Positions 15,278 to 23,165 of a stretch of DNA of 26,309 nucleotides are shown here, one piece after another. The stretch comes from a bacterium (GTDB taxonomy: Bacteria; Armatimonadota; Zipacnadia; Zipacnadales; Zipacnadaceae). The position numbers were made by a program, and so were the translations under genes. The notes beneath the pieces are model-generated. The model ran no database searches. It was not told where the DNA came from and was given only the letters and a program-made list of their open reading frames with translations. The DNA is taken from assembly GCA_030603495.1 (NCBI GenBank), contig JAUVXR010000034.1:1-26309 (forward strand). The letters are read 5' to 3'. Position 1 is the stretch's first letter. Each line of letters starts with the position of its first letter.

Positions 15278-15670
15278 TCAGTCGCTGGCCAGGGCTTTTC
15301 CTACGACATCAACGAGCTTCTCTGGGCTGACGGGCTTCTTGAGCATGGTTATCACGTTAGACCCCAGCTCGCGGAGGGCGAATTCATCTAGTTCGTACGC
15401 GGTGCAAAAGATGATATTGGCCCGAGGATCAATCTGAAGCATGGGCTTTATCCAGTGATGCCCGTCCAGGCCGGGCATGCGCCAGTCCATGATCACCAGG
15501 TCAATCTCGTCGTGCTGGTCCTGGAATATCTCCGTGCCCTCTCCGCCGTCATCGGCCGTTAGAACCCGATAGCCAACGCGCTCCAGGATTCCGCGGAATG
15601 CCATCATTACTGCTCTGTCGTCGTCTATTATCAGTACGGTTCCCGCCTCACAGTTCTCGTGCTCGGGCAT
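15278..15670 (-). CDS. Single-domain response regulator (receiver only)
   Basis: A 130-residue CheY-like protein with only a receiver domain. It has an acidic triad D16-D18 (VLIIDDDRA), phospho-acceptor Asp62 (LVIMDWRMPGLDG), Thr90 (IIFCTAYE) and Lys112 (LKKPVSPEKL). There is no DNA-binding output domain, so it probably acts by protein interaction or in a phosphorelay. The ATG is preceded by a GGGGGAAGG ribosome site. A lone gene after nth on the same strand, separated by a 138-nt gap with its own promoter candidate. The cognate kinase is not evident, although a degenerate kinase-like gene lies at 21698. Confidence 0.9.
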   Translation of the reverse strand: MPEHENCEAGTVLIIDDDRAVMMAFRGILERVGYRVLTADDGGEGTEIFQDQHDEIDLVIMDWRMPGLDGHHWIKPMLQIDPRANIIFCTAYELDEFALRELGSNVITMLKKPVSPEKLVDVVGKALASD

Positions 15671-15749
15671 GGCCTTCCCCCCTTGGTGATTCCTCAGTTG
15701 TGCAGCGAGTCTGCTAGCTGTTGGAATCAGTTGGCCGTTGTCAGATCCA

Positions 15750-15777
15750 ATTATATACCCCGTGGTCTAACCGTAAA
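15750..15777 (-). promoter_or_regulatory. Promoter candidate for the receiver gene
   Basis: On the minus strand TTTACG (15772-15777), 16-nt spacer, TATAAT (15750-15755). The -10 is perfect and the -35 matches 4 of 6. Confidence 0.45.
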
Positions 15778-15808
15778 GCTGCAACCGCAATGAGGGCTGC
15801 GGTGTGCA

Positions 15809-16471
15809 TCAGCTGGTATTCGTCTTGGGGCAAATATCTTTCAGGGGGCAGGCCTGGTGATCGGGCTTCTGGGCCATGCAGTATTGTCTACCCAGCAGGA
15901 TTAGCTGGTTAGCGAACTGACGCCACAGCCGGTTCGGCAGCAGGTGCATCAGGTCACGTTCTACCTTGTCGGGATTTTGCTCCTTGGTCAGCCCGAGACG
16001 ATATGCAATCCGTTTGACGTGAGTATCTACGACAATGCCCTCAAAGGGGCCCTCTGGCCGTATGCCTTCCTGCAATACCACATTCGCGGTCTTGCGCGCC
16101 ACACCAGATAGCTTCACCATCTCCTCCATGTTGTCTGGAACATCACCGCCCAGTTCGCCGAGCACAGCCTGAGCCATCTGCTTGATACTCTTGGCCTTGC
16201 GGCGGAAGAAGCCGGTGGAGTAGATGCTCTGCTCGAGTTCTTCCAAGCGAGCCCCGGCGTAATCCTCGGGCGTGGGATATTTCTCAAAAAGGTCCTTGGT
16301 TACCTCGTTGACAACCTCGTCAGTGCACTGCGCCGAGAGAATAGTCGCGACGAGCAGTTCGAAGGGGTTGCGCCACTGCAGGGCGGTAGCAGCGTTGGGG
16401 TATTCCTCTTGCAGCCGGCTGTTTACCTCGAGGGCGCGGTCGCGTTTGGCTTTCTTGCTCTCGCGCGGCAT
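15809..16471 (-). CDS. nth: Endonuclease III
   Basis: Bifunctional DNA glycosylase/AP lyase for oxidised pyrimidines, 220 residues. It has the helix-hairpin-helix LSGVARKTANVV with catalytic Lys127 and the catalytic Asp149 (GIVVDTHVKR). LSAQCTDEVVN is the usual N-terminal block. The C-terminal cluster segment reads C198-x6-H205-x2-C208-x5-C214, where the classical enzyme has four cysteines, so one ligand is replaced by histidine. AGGAG lies about 9 nt before ATG 16471. It follows nfo by 22 nt, forming a repair pair. Confidence 0.95.
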   Translation of the reverse strand: MPRESKKAKRDRALEVNSRLQEEYPNAATALQWRNPFELLVATILSAQCTDEVVNEVTKDLFEKYPTPEDYAGARLEELEQSIYSTGFFRRKAKSIKQMAQAVLGELGGDVPDNMEEMVKLSGVARKTANVVLQEGIRPEGPFEGIVVDTHVKRIAYRLGLTKEQNPDKVERDLMHLLPNRLWRQFANQLILLGRQYCMAQKPDHQACPLKDICPKTNTS

Positions 16472-16493
16472 TCGGCCATCTCCTGTTTTGTGC

Positions 16494-17369
16494 CTAAAGC
16501 CGCGCTGGCGGCAGCGGCGGTTGGATCTCTTTGTTGATGAGTCGGCGTATTGCGCGCATGTTGCGCAGGTCGTCGGCTTCGGTTCCTGGTGTCTCCATTA
16601 TGAAGGGTATATCCCGGAGCCGCGGGTGATTGACTATCGCGCGAAATCCCTCCCGCCCGATCTTGCCCTGGCCGATGTGCCAGTGGCGGTCCACACGGCT
16701 GGCGAAGGCTGCACGGCTATCATTGGCGTGAATCAGCACTAACCGCTGCGGCCCAAAGGTAGTATCCAGTTCCTCGAGCACCTTATCCAGGCCTTCTCGG
16801 TGGTGCAGCGGCCAGCCCGCCGCGAAGGCGTGGGCAGTATCCAGGCAGACTTGCAGGTGTTCAGGGTATTGGCTTTGACCGACTATATCCGCGATCTGGG
16901 GTATGGTGCTCCCCACGGTGTTACCCGCGCCCGCTGAGTTCTCCAGAATCAGCGGCAGACTGGTTTCTGCCTGCTCCCGGGCCACATTGAGTGCCCGCGC
17001 CCCGCGGTTGATAGCGTCATTGACTGAGCCGCCTGCGCCGCCCGACCCCAGGTGCAGCACCACTCCTGCCGCCGCGAGCAATTCAGCACGGCGAAGCTCC
17101 TCGGCGAGATGATCCACGCTGCGCTGCCAGAGCTGCCGGTCGGGGCTGGCGATATTGAGCAGGTAGACGGCGTGGACGAAATGCGGGCGGATATCGCGGG
17201 CGGCGAGTTGCTCAGCAAACTGCTGGCATTCATCAGGTTCCAACAGCGGGCGCTGCCACTGCACTGGTGAGGAGGTGAACATCTGCAGTGTAGTGCACCG
17301 CCGCTGCACCGCGCGGGGTACGACCTTCGAGATTCCGCCGGCAATTGATATGTGGAAGCCGAGGCGCAT
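16494..17369 (-). CDS. nfo: Endonuclease IV
   Basis: AP endonuclease of base-excision repair, 291 residues, a TIM barrel with three zinc ions. All nine ligands can be placed: H66 (PHFVHAVYLLNIASPD), H106 (LHLGS), E143 (LENSAG), D177 and H180 (CLDTAHAFAAG), H214 (IHANDS), D227 and H229 (VDRHWHIGQG) and E259 (IMETPG). The ATG follows the stop of the upstream small membrane protein by 2 nt. It lies directly before nth, so both steps of abasic-site processing are made together. Confidence 0.95.
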   Translation of the reverse strand: MRLGFHISIAGGISKVVPRAVQRRCTTLQMFTSSPVQWQRPLLEPDECQQFAEQLAARDIRPHFVHAVYLLNIASPDRQLWQRSVDHLAEELRRAELLAAAGVVLHLGSGGAGGSVNDAINRGARALNVAREQAETSLPLILENSAGAGNTVGSTIPQIADIVGQSQYPEHLQVCLDTAHAFAAGWPLHHREGLDKVLEELDTTFGPQRLVLIHANDSRAAFASRVDRHWHIGQGKIGREGFRAIVNHPRLRDIPFIMETPGTEADDLRNMRAIRRLINKEIQPPLPPARL

Positions 17370-17371
17370 TA

Positions 17372-17674
17372 TCAGCGGTCCCGGCAGCGGGACGAATCTT
17401 CCCTAACGGCGGCGTCCCGGGCTTGACGGAGATGCTGCTTGATTTGCCGGGCGCGGGCCTGGTAGGTAGCCTTCTGGTAGCCGTAGACGACTAGAAGCAA
17501 CAGCGCGTAAGTCAGTTGCACCGCCACAGCCGCCGCTGGCACCCACGCCCACCACGGCCAGCCGGCGGTGACAAGCTTCGCGGCGACCACGACCCCCACC
17601 GCGAGGGCGATCAGACCGCGGGTGGAGCCGTGCAGCACATACTTGGCGAATCGGTCACTTGACAACTGCACCAT
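17372..17674 (-). CDS. Small two-helix membrane protein, unknown function
   Basis: 100 residues with two membrane helices (about 20-37, LIALAVGVVVAAKLV, and 42-65, WWAWVPAAAVAVQLTYALLL). A basic amphipathic tail follows (YQARARQIKQHLRQARDAAVRE). No family recognised. It overlaps the nfo leader closely and is probably the first gene of the nfo-nth run. The ribosome site AAGGT lies 9 nt before ATG 17674. Confidence 0.6.
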   Translation of the reverse strand: MVQLSSDRFAKYVLHGSTRGLIALAVGVVVAAKLVTAGWPWWAWVPAAAVAVQLTYALLLLVVYGYQKATYQARARQIKQHLRQARDAAVREDSSRCRDR

Positions 17675-17773
17675 GTCAGCTTACCTTATATTTGATTAGC
17701 CTGGAAGCTGACTTCGCGGCTGCCGTCATAATTCCTTCATATCAAGACTGGTCTGGCAAAGAGGGAACTGAAT

Positions 17774-19027
17774 ATGAGAATTGGTTACCTGGACGTAGCG
17801 GTTGGAATAAGCGGCGATATGATGCTGGGTGCGTTGGTGGATGCGGGGGTGGACCTGGCCCAGCTCCGTGAAGCGATGCGTGGGCTGCTGGTGGATAGCT
17901 GGGACATCAGCGCGGAACAGGTGTCCAAGGGCGGCATCCAGGCGACAAAGGTTACGGTGACCGCCTCCGAGCCCGATAATCATCATCACCGTCACAATCA
18001 CCAGGAGGCTCATGATCAGCCTCATCGAACTTATGCTGAGCTGCGGGATATGATCGCCGGCGCGGAGTTGCCCGAGGAGGTCATTGAGCCTTCCCTCGCT
18101 GTGCTGAAGAGCGTGGCACAGGCAGAGTCAACTGTGCACGGTGTGCCTGTCGAGGAGGTTCATTTTCACGAGCTGGGCGGACTGGATACGCTTGTTGACA
18201 TTGTAGGTAGCGTCATAGGCCTACGGCTGCTGGGCATCGAGAAGCTCTACTGTTCAGCTTTACCTGTCTCACACGGGTATGTGGACACCATGCATGGGCA
18301 ACTACCAGTGCCACCGCCAGCGGTGGCCGAACTGCTCAAGGGTCATCCGACGGTGTCCGTGGATATCGAGGGGGAGACGGTGACCCCCACCGGCGCTGCG
18401 CTGGCCGTGACCCTTTGCGATGAAGTCGGCATGTACCCGGCGATGGTGGTCGAGCAAGTCGGCTACGGTGCCGGTGTCAAGGAGTTTCCCGGGCAGCCTA
18501 ATGTTCTGCGCCTGTGGGTGGGACAGTCAACGGCAAGCAAGTCCGACACTGTGGAAGGGCTGTGGCTGGCCGACGAGGTGGTGACCGTCGAGGCCAACAT
18601 TGATGACATGAATCCAGAGCTGCATCCGCACTTGATGGCCCAGGCTTTTGCCGCCGGTGCGCTCGATGTGTGGCTGGCCCCGATACAGATGAAGAAGGGA
18701 CGTCCGGCGGTTACCATTTCGGCGCTGGCGACGCCCGGAAATGCCGACGCTGTCGCCGAGGCTATCCTCCGGGAAAGCACCACCTTCGGCGTGCGACTGA
18801 GCCGCAGCCAGCGGCGCTGCCTTCTGCGCGAGACTATCACTGTGAAGACGCAATACGGAGAGTTGAGCGTTAAGGTCGGCTACCTGGACGGCAAGGTGGT
18901 CACCCTGGCGCCCGAATACGAGGACTGCCTGAAAGTGGCGCAGGAGCGCAACGTGCCAGTTAAGGTGGTCTACAGCGCTGCGCTGGCGGCGGCGGATGAG
19001 CTATGGAAACAGGGGCGGAGTGAGTGA
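17774..19027 (+). CDS. larC: Nickel-pincer cofactor biosynthesis protein LarC
   Basis: Enzyme that inserts nickel into the pyridinium-3,5-bisthiocarboxylate mononucleotide cofactor of lactate racemase and relatives, 417 residues. It starts with MRIGYLDVAVGISGDMMLGA and has a histidine-rich linker near residues 74-90 (HHHRHNHQEAHDQPHRTYAE). It continues with VEEVHFHELGGLDTLVDIVG, HGQLPVPPPA and TPTGAALA. The C-terminal half has EANIDDMNPE, which belongs to the LarC2 part. In Lactiplantibacillus the two parts need a programmed frameshift; here they are one frame. larB, larE and larA are not in this window. ATG 17774 is preceded by a GAGGG ribosome site. Confidence 0.93.
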   Translation: MRIGYLDVAVGISGDMMLGALVDAGVDLAQLREAMRGLLVDSWDISAEQVSKGGIQATKVTVTASEPDNHHHRHNHQEAHDQPHRTYAELRDMIAGAELPEEVIEPSLAVLKSVAQAESTVHGVPVEEVHFHELGGLDTLVDIVGSVIGLRLLGIEKLYCSALPVSHGYVDTMHGQLPVPPPAVAELLKGHPTVSVDIEGETVTPTGAALAVTLCDEVGMYPAMVVEQVGYGAGVKEFPGQPNVLRLWVGQSTASKSDTVEGLWLADEVVTVEANIDDMNPELHPHLMAQAFAAGALDVWLAPIQMKKGRPAVTISALATPGNADAVAEAILRESTTFGVRLSRSQRRCLLRETITVKTQYGELSVKVGYLDGKVVTLAPEYEDCLKVAQERNVPVKVVYSAALAAADELWKQGRSE

Positions 19028-19030
19028 GGC

Positions 19031-19060
19031 TTGAACGCGGGTTCAGTAGCGTGGTATAAT
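19031..19060 (+). promoter_or_regulatory. Promoter candidate for the YebC-family gene
   Basis: TTGAAC (19031-19036), 18-nt spacer, perfect TATAAT (19055-19060), in the 96-nt gap before the gene. Confidence 0.55.
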
Positions 19061-19123
19061 TGCCGACTATGCCGGATTCATCGCCGGGTGATGTTGGTTC
19101 CTATAGCCAGGAGTGATTGATGC

Positions 19124-19873
19124 ATGGCGGGACATTCGAAGTGGGCAAACCGAGTTCACCGAAAGACTCGGCAGGATAAGAAGCGCAGTGCCCTGTTCAA
19201 CAAGCTCTCGCGGCGCATCATCTCGTCGGCGCGCGAGGGTGGCGGCGATCCCGAGACCAATCACAAGCTGTGGATGGCCATTGATCAAGCCAGGGACGCC
19301 GATCTGCCCAACGACAAGATTGAGTACGCCATCAAACGGGGCACCGGCGAAATTGAGGGCGTCAGCTATGAGACAGTGGTCTACGAGGGATACGGGCCAG
19401 CGGGCATTGCTCTGATGATAGATGTGCTCACCGACAATGCCGCCCGTGCAGTCGCTGAGATTCGCAATGTGATGAAAGATTCAGGAGCCAGCCTGGGCTC
19501 GCCGGGCTGTGTGCAGTGGATGTTCGAGCGCAAAGGTGTGATATCAGTGGCAAAGGCGGCGGCAGACGAGGACGGGCTGTTTGCTCTGGCGGTGGACGCC
19601 GGCGCCGAGGATATGATAGATAATGAAGACTCCTGGGAGATCCGCACCGAGCCCGCTTATTACCAGCCAGTTTATGATGCGCTCAAGGGCGCAGGAATCA
19701 AGATGGAGCGCTCTGAGGTCACCATGGTGCCGGCCAATACCACGCCGGTGCCGGATGAGGATGCGCCCAAGGTGATCAGGCTGTTGGACGCTCTCGCCGA
19801 GCACGAGGACGTCCAGCAAGTCTTCTCCAATTTCGAGATTTGCGACGAGATCCTGGCGGCGCTTGAGGAGTAA
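19124..19873 (+). CDS. YebC/PmpR-family transcriptional regulator
   Basis: A 249-residue protein starting MAGHSKWANRVHRKTRQDKK, the family's invariant start. Three domains are expected. The segments GGGDPETNHKLW, YEGYGPAGIALMIDVLTDNA and GCVQWMFERKGVI match the family. YebC proteins are known as DNA-binding regulators, and some aid translation of polyproline stretches. AGGAG lies 10 nt upstream of ATG 19124. It is often beside ruvC, but no ruv gene is present here. Confidence 0.95.
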   Translation: MAGHSKWANRVHRKTRQDKKRSALFNKLSRRIISSAREGGGDPETNHKLWMAIDQARDADLPNDKIEYAIKRGTGEIEGVSYETVVYEGYGPAGIALMIDVLTDNAARAVAEIRNVMKDSGASLGSPGCVQWMFERKGVISVAKAAADEDGLFALAVDAGAEDMIDNEDSWEIRTEPAYYQPVYDALKGAGIKMERSEVTMVPANTTPVPDEDAPKVIRLLDALAEHEDVQQVFSNFEICDEILAALEE

Positions 19874-19938
19874 CCAGATCGCACTTCTACTTACCACCGC
19901 TTCCCTCCAATAATCAACCTTCGAGGCAGCAATATCTA

Positions 19939-21327
19939 ATGGCAGACCCTGATCCAGCAACTAATGTCCGAATTCCTTCAGAGCATGAGGCGTTTCATTT
20001 TCGCAGTCTGGCCGAGGTTCAGGCCCAGCTTGACAAACTGGCCCTGAGCTTGCCATTTACTGATGACATATCGCCACTGCTGGCACCGGCAGAGATTGGT
20101 GGTCGGCATTTCCCGAACCGGCTGTGTATCCAACCGATGGAGGGCTGTGACGGCACCAGCAACGGTGCGCCCGCTGAACTGGCTATGCGCCGCTACCAGC
20201 GCTTTGCTGCGGGTGGTTCGGGACTGCTGTGGATGGAGGCGACCGCGGTGGTGCCTGAGGCGCGCGCCAATCCCCGCCAGCTCTGGCTGCACGAAGAGAC
20301 CGTGAGCGAATTCGCCCGCATGCGCGAGATGCTGATGGCGGCGGCTGCCGAATCCCTGGGCGAAGACCACCAGCCCGTGACGATTCTTCAGCTCACTCAC
20401 TCCGGCCGCTACAGCAAACCGCGGGGGATTCCTGAGCCCATTATCGCCCATCATTCCGCGCCGCTCGACCCCCGCCACGATTTGGGCTCGGAGTATCTGC
20501 TCATCAGCGACGAGGAATTGGACCGGCTGCAGGACCGCTTCGTCGAAACGGCCCACTTGGCAAGACGGGCAGGCTACGACGGAATTGATATCAAAGCTAC
20601 CCACCGGTACCTGATAAACGAACTTCTGGCTTCCTATACCCGCGAGGACAGCAAGTACGGCGGCAGCTTCGAGAACCGGATTCGCTTCCTGCTCGAGGTG
20701 ATCGGGCGCATCAAGACCGAGGTACCCGGGCTACTGATCGGTTCCCGGCTGAACGTTTACGATGCTCTTCCGTATCCGCACGGCTTCGGGATGGCCAGGG
20801 ATGGGAGCATGGAGCCAGACCTGGGAGAGCCAATTGAGTTAATCCGCCGCCTGCACGAGGCTGGGCTTGATATTATCAATCTGGGGTACGGCAACCCGTA
20901 CTACAATCCGCACGTTGAGCGACCCTTTGACACGCTCGCTTCCGGCGGATACATTCCCCACGAGCATCCGCTGGCCAGTATTGCTACAATGGTGGAGATT
21001 GCTCGCGAGATTCACGAGGCTGTCCCAGAAATGCCGTTGGTTGCTACCGGCTTGTCGTGGCTGCGGCAGTTCTTCCCAGCGGTAGCCGCAGCGATGCTCG
21101 AGCAGGGCTGGTGCCAGTTTGCCGGGGTGGGCCGGCTGGGACTGGCGTGCCCGGATTTCGCCCGGGACTTGATCGAGTGCGGGAAGCTCGTGCCTACCAA
21201 GCTGTGCATCACGTGCTCCTCGTGCACGCAGATCATGCGCGACGGCGGCCGCACCGGCTGCGTCGTGCGCGACCGCGAGATCTACGCGCCTATCTACCAG
21301 AGATGCCGCTTCCGCGATCCTGACTAG
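19939..21327 (+). CDS. NADH:flavin oxidoreductase of the old-yellow-enzyme family with [4Fe-4S] motif
   Basis: A 462-residue FMN TIM-barrel protein. It has the QLTHSGRYSKP loop, the segment IDIKATHRYLINELLASYTR and the invariant DSKYGGSFENRIRF. The C-terminal C423-x2-C426-x2-C429-x11-C441 resembles the cluster of 2,4-dienoyl-CoA reductase. It lacks the C-terminal FAD/NAD domain of that enzyme, and a partner protein probably supplied it (see the remnant at 21328). A lysine stands at the position usually held by His in the EIH motif, so the substrate is uncertain. ATG 19939 is chosen from the frame; the ribosome site is weak. Confidence 0.85.
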   Translation: MADPDPATNVRIPSEHEAFHFRSLAEVQAQLDKLALSLPFTDDISPLLAPAEIGGRHFPNRLCIQPMEGCDGTSNGAPAELAMRRYQRFAAGGSGLLWMEATAVVPEARANPRQLWLHEETVSEFARMREMLMAAAAESLGEDHQPVTILQLTHSGRYSKPRGIPEPIIAHHSAPLDPRHDLGSEYLLISDEELDRLQDRFVETAHLARRAGYDGIDIKATHRYLINELLASYTREDSKYGGSFENRIRFLLEVIGRIKTEVPGLLIGSRLNVYDALPYPHGFGMARDGSMEPDLGEPIELIRRLHEAGLDIINLGYGNPYYNPHVERPFDTLASGGYIPHEHPLASIATMVEIAREIHEAVPEMPLVATGLSWLRQFFPAVAAAMLEQGWCQFAGVGRLGLACPDFARDLIECGKLVPTKLCITCSSCTQIMRDGGRTGCVVRDREIYAPIYQRCRFRDPD

Positions 21328-21621
21328 GTTCGGGAGATTGCCAGGTGTTGCCGTAATTATGCCGCGACGACCTGCCAGCAGGGTTACCCCGCAGGTGTGA
21401 ATGTGCCCGGCTTTGTAACCGCCATAGCTGACGACAACGACCGGCGGGCCTACGAAATCCTGCGCCCAGCTAATGTCCTGCCTGAGATATGGACTGGGCT
21501 GAGGTTGCCTGAGCAGTCCAGTGGGCTGCGGGCGACGGTCGTCGAAGCCGTGGCCGATGGCATGCAAGCAGCCAGGGGCATTGACTGCTACCTGCGACCA
21601 GATCTATTGGGGCTGGCGTAG
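21328..21621 (+). pseudogene. Collapsed remnant of a glutamate-synthase-small-subunit-like flavoprotein
   Basis: The frame runs directly on from the stop of the reductase. Its first part, CCRNYAATTCQQGYPAGVNV then PGFVTAIADDNDRRAYEIL and RPANVLPEI, matches the N-terminal FeS domain of the GltD/NfnB-like flavoproteins (canonical C..C...C..GCP.G.dvP.f.). Its last part, LRATVVEAVADGMQAARGID, matches the end of the same kind of protein (ATVVEAVADG..AA..I). Everything between, some 350 residues with both dinucleotide-binding domains, is missing and several cysteines are lost. A GTG at 21397 allows a 74-residue product, but function is unlikely. It explains how the reductase upstream may once have received electrons. 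Confidence 0.65.
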
Positions 21622-21697
21622 GGCGTTAACCGCGACAAGGGTGCAGACTCGTCTACAGCGCGGGGCTGATTACACTCCCGGTTGCGCTCAAGCATTT

Positions 21698-22576
21698 ATG
21701 GACTTTGACCGATATTCTTCCAAGGACAGTTACCAGTCGGGTGATGCTGGCCTTATGGGGGGAATAGCTCTGGTCATGGGCAACGAAACTGCCGAACTGA
21801 CTTATCACGGAATTGAGACGGCCCTCCCTGGGAGAGACCGATGGGACCGAGGTCAACAGGCGGTGATCCGGGGAGCCGCCCACGAAATTCGCTCCACACT
21901 GGCTTCGGTGACCATCAGCGCCGAGATGTTAACCGCCGTGCCTGCCCCTCCGCCACAGCGAGTAAGGCACCATGCAGGGGTCATCGCCCAACAGGCTCAC
22001 CAGATCGGTCATCTGCTGGACGATCTAATTGCCGTAGTCAGTGACCAACTCCAGGATAGTGCGACTGGCGTGGTAGATGTCAACGAGGTTATCTGGGAGG
22101 CTGCGCAACAGCTTTGGCAAGTGGCTAAGCAGCGTTTGATCAAGCTAGCGGTCCTGCCCAGCCCCGAAGTGGTGGTGGTCCAAGGCAAGCGCAGCTATCT
22201 CACCCAGGCGGTACGTGGCTGTTTGGAGAATGGGCTGCTTAACCTCCCGGAAGGCAGCCAGATCAGCATCAGCGTGAAGCCCCGAGTGGCGGAAGACGGG
22301 ACCGAAGCAGTGGAGATTCTCCTGGAGCATACCAGCGCCGCCGCGGAGCAAGAGTTGCCCCGCAGTACTAGTGCAGCGACGTGGGATCAGGTGACGATGC
22401 TCGCAGTCCGGCGCATTGTCGAGACTCACCAGGGCGATGTAGCACCGCTCGGCGACGGGCGCGAGGGGCTGCGTATGCTCCTACCCCGCCATCAAGCGGC
22501 CGGCGCCAAGCAGATGACCTGGAATAGCCGGGCTGACAGTCCTCCCCTCGATGAATCTGCCTCCGCCGTAGCCTGA
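21698..22576 (+). CDS. Degenerate histidine-kinase-like protein
   Basis: A 292-residue protein from ATG 21698, with no transmembrane or sensor domain. Residues 57-80 form an H-box-like helix, RGAAHEIRSTLASVTISAEM, with candidate phospho-acceptor His62. A dimerisation helix follows. Around 172-185 a weak N-box (GCLENGLLNLPEGS) appears, and 228-250 holds the G2-region relic WDQVTMLAVRRIVETHQGDV. The DxGxG and GLGL motifs that bind ATP are missing, so autokinase activity is doubtful. It could act as a phosphotransfer scaffold or be decaying. The frame extends upstream to 21521 without homology, overlapping the flavoprotein remnant in another frame. Confidence 0.6.
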   Translation: MDFDRYSSKDSYQSGDAGLMGGIALVMGNETAELTYHGIETALPGRDRWDRGQQAVIRGAAHEIRSTLASVTISAEMLTAVPAPPPQRVRHHAGVIAQQAHQIGHLLDDLIAVVSDQLQDSATGVVDVNEVIWEAAQQLWQVAKQRLIKLAVLPSPEVVVVQGKRSYLTQAVRGCLENGLLNLPEGSQISISVKPRVAEDGTEAVEILLEHTSAAAEQELPRSTSAATWDQVTMLAVRRIVETHQGDVAPLGDGREGLRMLLPRHQAAGAKQMTWNSRADSPPLDESASAVA

Positions 22577-22637
22577 ACTTGCCTTCTGTCTGCTCAAAGC
22601 GCTTCCGGCGGCAGCCCGCTTGCTCGCGACCTCCCTC

Positions 22638-22666
22638 TTGTCATCCTGCCAGATTCGTGGTAGACT
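22638..22666 (+). promoter_or_regulatory. Promoter candidate for the fli genes
   Basis: TTGTCA (22638-22643), 17-nt spacer, TAGACT (22661-22666). It uses the same -10 variant TAGACT as the repeated blocks at 3560 and 4874, 80 nt before fliO. Confidence 0.45.
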
Positions 22667-22745
22667 TCCTCCTCACTGACTAGGTTATCGCAGGGAGGCC
22701 CGGTACGCGGTGAGAAACCCGGATATGGGCAGGGAGGACTGACTG

Positions 22746-23165
22746 ATGCGCTTTGCTCTACGGCCTCTGGTGCTTCTCTGGTCGTGCATGGTGCTCTGGT
22801 GTATCCCCGTTTTCGCACAGGAAGGCGCGGTGACATCAGCCGGTCACGGTTCACTCTATTACCTGCTCCGGGCCTTGGTCAGCCTCGGCGTAGTCGTCGC
22901 CCTTATCTACGCCATATACTTCGGCCTGCGTCGGCTCTCCTACACGGGACTGCCCCGGGGGCGGACAGGTCTGCGGGTGCTCGAAAGCCTGCACCTCGGC
23001 GGCGGACGGTGGGTCTATGTTGTGGAGGTTGCCGACCGCATCCTGGTGGTTGGCAGCGGAGCAGACGGACTGCGGACGCTGGCGGAGCTATCGCTGGGCG
23101 AGTATGAGAAGACTCAGTCGCAGGCTCGTCAGCGTGGAGTTGCGCACAATGATAGCTACGATTGA
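22746..23165 (+). CDS. fliO: Flagellar biosynthesis protein FliO
   Basis: A 139-residue single-pass membrane protein assisting assembly of the flagellar export gate. A signal peptide ends near FAQEG (residue 26) and the membrane helix is LVSLGVVVALIYAIYFGLRR. It has the FliO core GLRVLESLHLGGGRWVYVVE with RILVVGSGADGLRTLAEL. The ribosome site GGGAGG is 8 nt before the ATG. FliP overlaps its end by 17 nt. Confidence 0.85.
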   Translation: MRFALRPLVLLWSCMVLWCIPVFAQEGAVTSAGHGSLYYLLRALVSLGVVVALIYAIYFGLRRLSYTGLPRGRTGLRVLESLHLGGGRWVYVVEVADRILVVGSGADGLRTLAELSLGEYEKTQSQARQRGVAHNDSYD

